The translations under genes and the position numbers were made by a program. Below the pieces are notes generated by a model that searched no databases, had not been told where the DNA came from, and saw only the letters and a list, made by a program, of their open reading frames with translations. Shown here piece after piece: positions 1 through 10,963 of a stretch of 64,000 nt of DNA; position 1 is the stretch's first letter, and each line of letters opens with the position of its first letter. This stretch comes from Rhynochetos jubatus (taxonomy: Eukaryota > Chordata > Aves > Eurypygiformes > Rhynochetidae): the NCBI GenBank assembly GCA_027574665.1, contig CM050666.1, positions 1,860,001-1,924,000 of the forward strand, read 5' to 3'.

Positions 1-2725
1 GTATCAGGTCAATGCAGTCCCACTCTGCATTTGCAGGGGAGCTATGACACTGTACATGAGAACAAGTCCTGGAGGAACCAGCTTGATTCAGCCTGGATTG
101 CTGCAATGGCCCCTGAGATCTTTTTCCCTGGAACCAGTGTCACCTGAAGGACTTGGCTCTACAATCAGAGGCTATGGAATATCTGTGAACCAGCCTAAAG
201 CTTAGCAGGCTGCTGGAAGGTGCTTGGTAGTGATAACATCCCTCAAGGCACAGGGGTCCTGATCCTGCACCCCTGGGGAGTCATACCCCCTGCCAGGGGT
301 CTGGTGTCTCTGCAGCTTGGTCCTGACTTGATCCAGCCTCCTTGGACAGTAATACCAATACTGCTGGAGAATGGGTGTAGCTGCAGAACAGATAAAACAG
401 CATGGGACCCTGTTTGCAGCATATCCTGCACATGCCAGAATCATTCTCAGGGCTAAGGAGATCTCTGCTCAGGCTTGACCTTGCTGTTCTAGCCCTGGGC
501 TGATTGGTATGCTGCAAGCTGAGCAGATAAATGAGTTGCTTAAATGCAGCACCACACAAGGAATATATTAGAGAAAGTAACCGTGGAACAATCACCCCAT
601 AACTGGGCACGACAGCGTGAAGACCTCATCTCTGCCTACTGCATAGAGATCCTGAAAACTTTCATGAGTTAGGGGAGAGTGTTGGCTCAACAGAGCCCCT
701 GAATTGCAAAGGGCAAGCTCATGAGACCTCTCTCTCAGATACAGATGTCATTTTCACCACACCTGATGTATCAGGATCTTGTCAGATATTGGCTCCAACA
801 CTTTGGAAAGCCATGACCTGCCGTGTGAGTGCTCTCCACAAACTACACGCAGGAACGGCCTCTTTGGTGGGGTGTTGTGTTGCAGTAAGCTGGGCAATCC
901 ATCATACATCACTCCTGATGAGGAATCATAGGATGTCAGAGCTGGGTATGCCTGTCCTTTGTGCGTGCAGTCCCCTGGCCTGGAAGTGCAGAGTTCAACC
1001 TGGCCTTTAGATGGGGGAACAAGAGAGTGCCCACTCATTATAAAAGTTCATGCTCTGTTCAGCCTCAAGCTGAGTGGAACCTGCTGAACATCACATGGAG
1101 GAGCTGTCTGCAGCCCCACCAGCCAGACCATCCACTGCTGAGACAGCAGCCAAGTGCTGCCTGCACAGAGGACTGAAGAGCTGGGTATGCTGATGGAGAA
1201 GGAGCAGCGTGTGCCAGGGAGGCAGAGGAGGTAGCTGCCTGCAAGGAGAGGTGTGTGTTGCTGAGTGCAGCTGAAAGGGCTTTAGGTCATTCAGGGCTAA
1301 AGGATGATGTACAGGGACCTGTCTTATGGGGACATATAGTTTCAAGTCAAGGAGCAGCACAGAGCCGTGCCGGGTGTGCATAGGTATGGGCATTTCAGCT
1401 CCTGCAGAATAAAACTGGAGGGGCTGAGGGGCAGTGCTGTGTATGAGAGGGACTCTGGAGCAGAGACAGTGAGGTTGGAGGGCAGGGGGAGGTGTCCCAT
1501 GCTGGAGCTGCAGCCAAAGGAGTTTTATTTTGAGGGACTGTAGACTAGACTGAGTGATCATCTAGGTACCAAACTCTGGTCCTGGCAGAGAGGCATGACA
1601 AAACGATGCTCTCTTCCAAAGGGTGTTGAACAGCACAAGGGTGCCAATATGTGCTGCTGGGTGGGTGAAGGCTCAAAGCCAGGGGCTTTTGGAGAGGTGG
1701 GCCTGTGATGAGAGGGCAAGACACATGCTGTGCCTCAGCAATGCCAGGTGCACAGGGCACACGGACCCTGGTTTCCACATGTGGTTTGCCATGCTCCAGT
1801 TGTTTTTATTAAGGAATGAGACAGTCATCCTCTTCCTTAATGCATTCCCCATTTGCAGGCTAAGCAGGCTTCATCCAGCTCAGACACCTGTGACATGTAT
1901 CAAAGGTGTCCATCACTGGAACTGGTGAGCGCTGCTGGGAGCTTGAGCCACAGGTCCTGTGGGTCCCAGGAGTGCAAGTCCCAGCTGAGTGGTTCTTGCC
2001 ATGGGGAGCTGAGCTGCAGAGCCATGGTCCAGGCAATGACCTGTAGTGCAAAGGAGCAGGGCTGGGGTGGCGAGCTGGTCATCCCTGCAAGTGCCCTTGG
2101 AGAAAGACACAAAGTTGAGTTGGCTGAAGTCCTACAGAAGAAATGTGCCAGCTTTCTCACTCGCATCCGCTGTTCAAGTCCAGCTCTGCTGCACTTGTCC
2201 CAGGCTCTGCTCATGAAGCTGAGGAAGGTCCTCACAGAGGCCATTGCCTCTTGTGCCCTACAAACTCAGAACACCTTGCAGTGTGGGCACTTGCCCTCCT
2301 CTCATTAACCTATTCCTCTTTCTTATCAGATGGTCTGCCTTCTCATCCAAAAATTGTGCTGAGTAGGTTTATGTTCCCTTTTGCAGGGGAGAGAATTTGC
2401 ATAATTGATTGGTGTGGCAACCCACTACCAACTTACAACAGTAGGTTACCCTGCTGTGGCGCAAGTGGCTGTAACAAGACAAAATAATGAGCTATTGTAA
2501 GGCCACCACAACCTGAACTGCAGCATGGTGACAGATTATCACTCAGATCCGCCTTGCACATGAGTGGCAGTGTGTCCTGTGGGTATGGCAATGGTGCACA
2601 CACGCATTAATGAAGCATCAATGTGGCAGAGGAATCGACTTCCATATGCAGCACCGAGAGGAAATATGCAGGGTTGTGCTTTGAAGCTGAGGAGCCATCA
2701 TTATGGCTGGGGTCTGACCCCACTG
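1..2725. other. unique non-coding DNA, no gene recognised
   Basis: Mixed-composition sequence with short open frames on both strands. The longest is a minus-strand frame at 1091-1561, rich in His, Leu, Pro and Gln, with no domain I recognise. No repeat family was recognised, and no splice-flanked frame stood out. Probably intergenic or intronic. Confidence 0.6.
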
Positions 2726-2765
2726 CCTGGCCTGGCCTGGCCTGGCCTGGCCTGGCCTGGCCTGG
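2726..2765. repeat. (CCTGG)8 pentanucleotide microsatellite
   Basis: Eight perfect tandem copies of CCTGG. They create artificial Gly-Leu-Ala-Trp-Pro repeats in overlapping open frames, which should not be read as protein. A perfect array of this length is likely to vary in length between individuals. Confidence 0.97.
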
Positions 2766-5700
2766 CTTCCCTTCCTTTCCCTCCTCAGGGATCACCTGTC
2801 TTCACTTGTGCTTGCAGAGATGCTGCTCCAGGTGCTGTCACTCCAGCCCCTGCTAGAGTGGGGGAGAATTAAAATACTCCACTTTACCAAGTGCAAGAGA
2901 GGGAGTGGAAGTAAAACACAGCTGATGCCAGCAGCATAGGTAGTTTCTAATTATCAAGGTTCTGGCTCCAGCTTGTGATTCTCTCTAGGGAGAAAGAATG
3001 CTCTGTTGCAGCTTTGCTGAGTTACTGGAACAGACCAGAAGATGTAGCTCTCTGGCACCTTATCTGACTCTGCATGTCTCTGAAGCCCTCTCTTGTGTTG
3101 CTGCAGTGCTCCATGATCAGAGTGACGGCATTGCAGGCTAAAGAGACAAAAATAGGCTGGGATCATGAACTTGGCAAAAGTTTCCAGGTGAGTTTCACTC
3201 TAGTTTGAGAGGACTGAGCAGTAAGTGGTTTCTCTTTCAGAGGGGATTTAAACCGATTGCATCAAGTTCTCCCATTAGCCACCAAAGTGATTAATGTCTC
3301 CTGTATTGTTATAAAGTGATTCTATGTTGTAGATCTTTCTGAATGTCTCCTGAATTTATTATTTGCTTGTCCCAGTTGCTATTGGTGATGGCCTTGGTAA
3401 AATCCCTAGCAACATATAGAATGTAACATACATGGAAATTAGTTGAATACTTATCAGTATTATAGTCATAAAAGGACCTATTTATTAAATATATAGCTAA
3501 AGTGACACCTTAACAGCCTGGGGTATTAAATGACATGGGTAACATTCATTTGTATGTTGGTACATCAGTATGATAGTTCTCCAGCTACAGTGAACTTTAT
3601 TACCAACACCAAATTAAGATATATTGTGGGTAACATCATTAGGGCTGGTTGGACTGAACTGAATTTAAATAATGTCTTTAAGATGCAGATTTTTCCTTGG
3701 CTTCAAAATGCTCCCTAGCTAATCTCCCATGGCCCAGAAGTGCTACCCAGTGAGCACAAGTCTTCACTCAGAGAAGTGTTCTGATTTAATGATGTCCTTC
3801 TGCTGAGAATAGCTACATTTCCCAAGCAAGACCTGGAAGATGACACTGCAGTGAATAAAGATTCCTGGGGTGCAGCATCAGTGTCTTTGCTGAGATGAAC
3901 GGAGTTGTCGCTACTTAACTCAGCATGGGGAAGGCATCAAGGTCATGGGTATAACATTTCTGATTTGGGGAGCTCTTCAGTGTGACAGCCGGAGAGAAAA
4001 CATGGACTGGAAATAGGGAAGATGTTTCTAGCAGGCAGAGGAGGGAACTGCTGAAAGCTGTGGAATGTTTTTCACCACTCTGAGACTCAAATAACCATTA
4101 GGTGGCTTTTTCTTCAAGAACCACTGTAGCTCTGGCATGAGTTATAGAGATTGAGGCAGACATCACAGGGTGAGATTCTCCAGCTGACTATACTGACAGT
4201 CAGACAAAATCCTCTTAAGTTTATACTTCTAGATAGCCCATAGCAGGGAAGGTTCACCAGCTCATGACAGATGTGCTGCAGCCCTGTGAGACGCATGCCT
4301 GGTCTCTTCTGTCTGTGTGGAGGAAGAAATTGGCATCTTCCTGCAAGGTTTGGGGAAAGAAGGGAATGTCTTCAGGAAAATCTGGCATCTTGGCATCCTT
4401 CAAGCTACCCCAGAAAGGTCTTGATCCATGCACCATCCAGCATACTATAAGGTGCCTGTCCGGGTGCCATCACATAGAAAACAGGTTTTTAGGGTGGCCA
4501 GGCAGGCATTTCTGTCCACATAATGTATGCAAAAATGACTGGAGGCTCAGGAAGGTCTGCCAAGTCCCATGGCTGCTACAGTTGATAAAAAGTAGCAAAA
4601 TAAATCATACAGTTTGCAGGTAATGGTTTAGAAACGTGGTGCTTCAGAACAAATGGGACACACCATCTCCCAGTAAATACACTGTGTGGTGGAACTTGTC
4701 ACCACAGGAAGGCAGCCAAGTTCTTGGCAAGAATCGGAATGTGGCCTTTGTAGGGCTTGGGGCCCCTCAGGAAGCCTGGGAGGAAGGATATAAGAAGGGT
4801 ACTGAGGAAGGATGAAGACTTCTACTCCAGAGCTTGTGCTGGTCTCTGGTCATTAGACACTGAAAAAAGACCCAGTTTGGGAAGCAAATTGTTTTAATTT
4901 CTTCCTGCAGATCTGTACAAGTTGGAAGTCTCCAAAGCTCAAAGTGCTGAGAAACTGACAACAAAACCATTCTTTCAACACTGAAGTGTGGATATGTAAC
5001 GGATGCTGGTCCTTCCCAGCACAGGTGTCTGAAATCCCACTCATTTAATTAAAGCATACTTATGTGGGGAAAATCATGATTGTTTTCAAATGCTTCCCTG
5101 AATCAGGGTCATGGAAAGAGACTGTGATCCCTGCACTCTCAGGCAACAGGCTGCAGAACCCTGTTTCCCAGGCAGAAGGCACTGGTGCACTGAGTGAAAT
5201 CCTGGCAAGATTTGCCAGCCCGCAGTAGGAGAGGAAAACGATGTAAACATCTGGTGTGGATACACATGAAGCTAATCAGAAAGCCTGTTGGGTCTTACAC
5301 TAATTGGGTGATGGAAAGCCAGAATGCTGTGATACAGGATTGCTAAGTGAGGGTTGTTGTAGAAGAGATTACAGCTTGCAACTCTTGTTTGAATGGGCTG
5401 CTTTTTCTCTCTCACTCTTCCAAAATACTCCCAGTCCAAACCTATGCATTGACTGCTTCCCCACAGTTTTTCCCATATCTGTCTTTCAACTCTTAGGACT
5501 TTTGCATGAGTTAAACAGGCTTGATTATCTCACAGGAGGACACACACTGCTGACTTTGACTGATTTTAGTCTTGTAATGGTGGCGAGGTCTTTGTCCAGC
5601 GATACATGGGCAGAGTGCTACAGACAGTTCATCCGTGGCAGTCCTCCACAACAGCAAGTGCTCTGGTGAGAGGAGTAGTGGAATGGGGATAATGTGATAC

Positions 5701-6994
5701 ACAGCTCTGGGAAGAACAGGTACTATTATGTGCACCTATAGACATGACCAAGGTCATCCTACCACATGCATGTTGAGGGGATTTGAGAACTGGAGCTATC
5801 TGAGGCCACAGGCAGGAATAATTTGCTGCACTGGGCACAGGGAAGTGTGGAAGTGGGCCCTTGCTGTTCCAGAGCCTTGTAATCATACAGCCACAAATCT
5901 CCTGATGGCTTTCTGATTATACGAATATAAATGACATCCACAAACTCACACTCATTAATGAACAAGATCTTAGAGAGGGGCCATCAATGCACAGAGCAAT
6001 TAACACAGCAGTTGATTAAGGCAGTTTGAGGGTAAGTTCTATGAAGAATTCAATATTGCTGCATTGCTCCATATAGGTGCTTGGCAGAAGCATGAAATCA
6101 TGACATGTGATCAGTTAGTAGTGGGCATGCAGGCTCCCCAGGAGATAAGCACTGCCCCATCCCTGTGACTCCCCCAGCCCCAGTGGCAGTCTGTTGTTGC
6201 TGTGCAGAAGGGTCAAATATAGGGGTGATCTCATGCTTGCAGTTGTTGCCTGCAGTTTTACAGCACCTTATACCTTGTCCCAAAACCCACACATTAGGTA
6301 CCTGTGGTGGGCCATGTGTGGGGAGGTAATTTCTATTAGGTATGGAATAGTCAATGGCTGTGGGGACAGATCTGTCTTGTGCTCCCAGCCAGAAACCAGT
6401 GTAAAAACTGCTCATGGGCAGTTATTGTTGAGATGTGCAGCCATCTACAAACCAGAAGGAAGGCTCTGCACACACACGTTGTACTGGGGAAAGAGAAAGG
6501 GATTCAGCCCAAGTCAAGGAAGAGATGAAACTACTGACTGCTGTGAGGCTGAATATAAAGACATGTACACTGCAAGACCTCACCAGTCTCACTTCCTCCA
6601 TCTGGTTTCACTCTGTATCAAAGCAGCCCAGCTGCTCGGAAAGGGAGGACATCAGCATTGCCCAGCGTTCAGCCTAGTATAAGAGGAGAGGAGGCTGTAA
6701 CCAGGAAGGTCACTGATGAAAACTGCTACAGACATTGGTAAGGGAACCTGACTTTGGGACCCAGAAAATCCCTCCTGATTCCATCTGCTAGAGTCAGGCT
6801 GCTGAGATTCCCTGTCCCTCACTCAGCCAGCAGTGCATTTGGGCAGGTCCCTCACACACTGTCCACAATCAACTAGTCCCCTAGATGTGCTGCCTCTCTC
6901 TTCAGTTGCTGGCAATCAGAACCCTCATCCCACTCACCAGCCAGTCTGGCCTGAGGTTTTGTATCTGGCCCACATGCACATGCAGGGTAGACAT
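2766..6994. other. unique non-coding DNA, no gene recognised
   Basis: AT-richer around 3.3-3.7 kb, then ordinary composition. The longest open frame, 6194-6682 on the plus strand, shows no known domain, signal peptide or flanking gene structure. No repeat family recognised. Confidence 0.55.
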
Positions 6995-7014
6995 CACACA
7001 CACACACACACACA
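6995..7014. repeat. (CA)10 dinucleotide microsatellite
   Basis: Ten perfect CA units. They are short and unremarkable, but usable as a landmark. Confidence 0.95.
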
Positions 7015-8720
7015 AAGGTACAGAGCTTGCCCCAGAAAACCTACTGATCAGCAGCTTGTCTACAAGCAATCATGCTGTTTTATCCCTCTCCAATATATTT
7101 TTCCACACTTGTTCCTTCCAGGTCTACTTTGTTCCCTCCCTTTTTCCACTTTTATCCTTTCCCCTAAACATTCCATAGTAAGTTTTGCACCTTCCCACAA
7201 GCTCTTTCAACTATTTGGTAACATTCTCTTTCTGATGAAATTCGTGGTAATCTGTTTCCCTTTTCTTACCAGTTACAAAGTTGTGGTTGAACATGGGTAA
7301 GGTGACGTTTGAGTGGTCCCCTCAAAGGCCCATCAGCACATGACTCCAGATTTCTGATCTCTGATGTCTTAGTTATCTACTAAGTGCTAGGGCATGTGTC
7401 TGCTTATTTTATTGCTCTTCCCAGCTCTTGTTTTTGACATTTGTTCTGATCTAGATCTTGTATCAGAGCCTAGATGTGTCTCCATGAATGCTGTAGGGTG
7501 CTGGGATAATCTTCTGCCTCACACACTATCTCAGCAACACTGTCACATCTTTGGCAATATGACAAGGGCAAGGATGCCCTGGTCAGCATGTGTGGTATGA
7601 ACCTGCTTCAGTGACTACATCCGTTGTACAGTACTGGCCCTTTCTGGGCAAGGCAGACACAGTAGATTCATGGGCCTCAGTTTTCCCTTCCACAGGGTGA
7701 AGGTGGCATTCAGCTCCTGCCCTTTGTTGAATGATTTGGGTTCCACAGCAGTGACCTGCTCTCATAAACCCTAGACTTTACTGTTACTATGATTGCTAGG
7801 AAGTAGGAGAGGTGACTCATTCTCCTAGGAAAATACTGCTTTCATTCGGAGCCTGGAGTCTTTCCCAAAAGTAATTAACTAGGAGAAACTACTAATTAAA
7901 AGACTTCGTGCCTACAGAAGTGTTTGGCAGAGATGGCCAATTTTGAGGCGCTAAGACGCAATACTTGAGCTCTCAGCTGCCATCAAGGCCTGGCCAGTGC
8001 TGCTGTCTGGTCTGTCCAGCAAAGCATCAGCTGCACAGAGGCTGGCTGTCTCCAGCAGTGCAGACAGTGAGCAATGAGGACAGCAGCTACAGGATTTCAC
8101 TCTCCCCCTGAACTGCCTGTGGAGAGGCTGCTGTCTGGCCATTGAGTCCAGAGCATCAATGCAAGATTTGTCTCCATGCTTGAGACTGTGAGGTCACACC
8201 ATGATAGCTCTTGTTCCTGGTGGGCCCATCAACCATCCCTCATCCCCAGCTAGTATCTGGGGTTTTGTTTCCAAACTTCTGTGCAGAACCAGGAAGAACA
8301 TAGTCATGCAGAAAAACATCTTCCTCTAAATAGATACGTTCTGTCTGAACAGCAGCTGAAGTCAGTTCAGGGAGATAGAAAAGGTGAACCCCCAACGTGC
8401 TGTCTGGCCAAGTGGTGTGTCTTGGTGACCACATCTGCTACAGTCATTTTAAACCAGGCTGTTTGCAGGATGTGACATGACAATTGGGAAACTACTCCAT
8501 TTACTAGAGAGAGCTGCTCGATGCAGGGTGGTAACCTGCTACTTCCTAGGCTTTTGCACCCACTTCTACTTTCACTGCAACATTTTTAAAAAGAGGTTTA
8601 GTATCTTCCACCTTCCTGAATGGGAGAGCCATATATCACCTCTGCAGTACAAAGAGAAATACATTTTTCATATTTATGGCTATAGCAGGCCCTGTCTTCT
8701 GCCCTGAATGGATTTGGAAC
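7015..8720. other. unique non-coding DNA with two TAATTA sites
   Basis: No gene or repeat recognised. Two palindromic TAATTA hexamers, the core bound by many homeodomain proteins, lie at 7872-7877 and 7893-7898, 21 bp apart start to start. This spacing is about two helical turns. Confidence 0.5.
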
Positions 8721-9110
8721 TGTTATGGTTTAGCCTCATCTGGCAATTAAGTATTAGACTGTTGCTCACCCACCTACCAATGCCCCCCCACACCCCAAAG
8801 TGAGGAAGGGTCAGAGGAAAAAAAAAACAATGGAAGCTTGTAAAAAAATTGAGATAAGAGCTATTTAATTATATAAATGAAACTTATAGTGATACTAACA
8901 ATACCACTAATAATTATTTAAAACAAGAAAAAATAGAACATATGATGCAGTATCTCACCATCCATGGACCAACATAGCCAGATTCCAAAACAGCAAACAA
9001 AATCCAAGCAGAGAGAAAAACCACAATCCAAGCCCAAAAGCAGAGAGAAACTCGCCCCCAAAGCCTGTAATGACCCAGTTTCATGGCTTGCAGACTGACC
9101 ACTGAACTTG
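8721..9110 (-). mobile_element. diverged solo LTR of an avian endogenous retrovirus, antisense
   Basis: The element opens on the plus strand with TGTTATGGTTTAGCC, the reverse-complement pattern of the LTR terminus that closes the better-preserved copy at 37548-38101. Both share the same order of parts: the terminus, a C-rich stretch, then a GAGATAA block. On the minus strand, the block at about 8851-8872 (ATTAAATAGCTCTTATCTCA) matches ATTGAACTGCCTTTATCTCA in the second copy. That block lies where a retroviral polyadenylation signal is expected. The A-rich tract at 8816-8935 follows. The 5' end of the LTR (high coordinate) is not clear, and the element may run on to about 9350. No retroviral gene is attached. 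Confidence 0.62.
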
Positions 9111-10413
9111 ATGTATCATGGAATGAATCAAGATCCAGTGGGACTGGCCATCTCTCTGCAGGAAAGCAGCTTGTTCCTGCCTGAAAACAGCATAGGCACT
9201 GATGGACTCAGCAGCCTACTTGCTACCTTCAAGCACAGCTTGTCTTTGCACCACAGTGTTCTCCCCAGGAGTAAGTTGGTTGGCTCTGACCCAATGAAGT
9301 AATGGGTGTTTTCTCTCTGAAATGACATTGCAACCTCAGGTACTCTCCAGGAAAGCAGAGACAATGTATGGCAAAACTCCTGCGGACATGAGAGGGATTT
9401 TACAAGAATCTCTCCCATGCAGTTACTGCTCTGCAGGAAGGTCCCATAGGTGCCTGGATGAACTCCGCTGGTCAGTGATTATACAAGGGAGAGTGAGGGA
9501 GGACCCAAACCCAAAGCATGGGAATTCTTGGAGTCACTCTGGTGAGCAGCAGGAGTTGCTTTTAGCAATTGATAAAGTGTTAATTTGCATTTTCTTTAGT
9601 GTGACTACAGGTATGCTAATATTCACTGGCCCTCTAACAATCAATGGCTAAAGCACTAGAACAACTCAGGGAAGGAATTGGTTTTCTTTAGTTTGGATTT
9701 TTGTTTGGGTGGTCACAGGTGGCAAAGGAGAAGATCCACAATTATCCTGAAGCAGCTGGTAATGACTGTAAGCACAGAGGTACCTGACATATTTGTGTTA
9801 TACTTGCTACATGCTAGCCCACTGCAGACAGTTGATTTCCACCCGGTGTATCATGCCATCAGCACTTTGTATGCATTGCCTGTCCATGTCTGGAATAATT
9901 TCTGAAATCTTGGCAGGCGGGAATGTTTCCGGGGAACTGAAGGGTGGGTGTGCTGGGTGGCCACTGAAGCAGGTAGGTGTGGAGCTCTGGTCCACACACA
10001 CATTGGTCATAGTTTGGGTTGAGTGGAGCAGTTTGCCACATGCTGCCAGTTCTGATCCAAAGGTATGCCCCAAATATCAGTAGTCTCAAAATGGCTGCTC
10101 TAGAAGAAGCAAGGCTGCCAGACCTTGGCGACTGATGCTGAAACCTGTGCTTAAAGTTCAAAAAATCTCTGCAAGAAGTCAGTCCTGAGTCTAGGGCTCA
10201 ACCTGCATGTTGCCCAAATATTTGTCATCTATGGTACTGGAGAGTGGCTGCAGGGAGACACACGCACAGCAGCCCTTCCTTCCAGGCCTGGGAGGTCTTT
10301 GCAGATCTTGATAGCCCATGATCTCCCCTGGCAGTTCTCAAAGAGGGGCTATGAGACTGAATTTGCATTCACCCAGCCGGACCCATCCCAATACTTGCCT
10401 GAGAAGGACTTCA
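9111..10413. other. unique non-coding DNA, no gene recognised
   Basis: The first 200-250 bases may still belong to the preceding LTR. The remainder has only short open frames and no recognised family. Confidence 0.5.
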
Positions 10414-10833
10414 GCCTTCTTCTGATGGGGTCAGTTTAGAGTCAACAGCTTTGTTATAACCCATGGCAGAGGGTCTGAAGGACAAGAACTGCACCAGGAG
10501 GTTGAATGGCCACAGGAGATACCTGTAGAGACAGCTCCTGGAAAACACTGAAGATCTCAGCTTCAGGTCTCCTGTGGCCTCCATGCGCATATAGCAATGC
10601 AAGTAGAATGTAGTTGGATAATAGTCTGCCTGAGTCAGTCTCTCTCCCCTTGGTATGGCTCTCTTCCAACAGTCATATTTTCCCTCGCTGTGCATGGCCA
10701 GGTGTATGTATTTCAGAAACAGTGTCACGTTAGCAACCATCTCGGGGATAGTGTGAATGCCTTGGGGAGGCAGAAAATACTGACCATATAGAGGAGGGGA
10801 CAGCTGCGATGTCTGAAGGGAGCTGCACCCTGT
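10414..10833 (-). other. unidentified coding-like open frame (possible exon)
   Basis: A 140-codon minus-strand frame runs between a TGA at 10834-10836 and a TGA at 10411-10413. Its first ATG is only at codon 32 (10738-10740), so if real it is an internal or terminal exon. A possible acceptor, CCCTTCAG, ends at 10813, inside the frame. The translation is protein-like (for example PPQGIHTIPEMVAN, then Tyr-, Trp- and Cys-containing stretches such as KYDCWKRA). Codons are often CTG, GAG, AAG and GCC, as in vertebrate coding exons. I do not recognise a family and see no convincing donor site. A chance frame remains quite possible, and no neighbouring exon was identified. Confidence 0.25.
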
Positions 10834-10924
10834 TCACCTTTACTGTGTTGCAGCTGAAAAAAGCCCCTGTCCTCCATGGTTCCTGACCTTGGCCTCGGCA
10901 GGCTGTTTCATGCACTGTTGTCTC

Positions 10925-10963
10925 TGAAAGCTTGCATTCACCATCCTTGAAAGCTTGCATTCA
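10925..10963. repeat. short tandem duplication, 23-bp period
   Basis: The 16-mer TGAAAGCTTGCATTCA occurs exactly at 10925-10940 and again at 10948-10963. This looks like a recent small tandem duplication. Confidence 0.9.

Noticed and set aside
1091-1561. 156-codon minus-strand frame rich in His, Leu, Pro and Gln
   Set aside because: Biased composition follows from the underlying GA/CT-rich DNA; no recognised motif.
2564-2872. Gly-Leu-Ala-Trp-Pro repeat protein
   Set aside because: Direct translation of the CCTGG microsatellite.
6194-6682. 162-codon plus-strand open frame
   Set aside because: No domain, signal peptide or splice context. Frames of this length are expected by chance in 64 kb read six ways.
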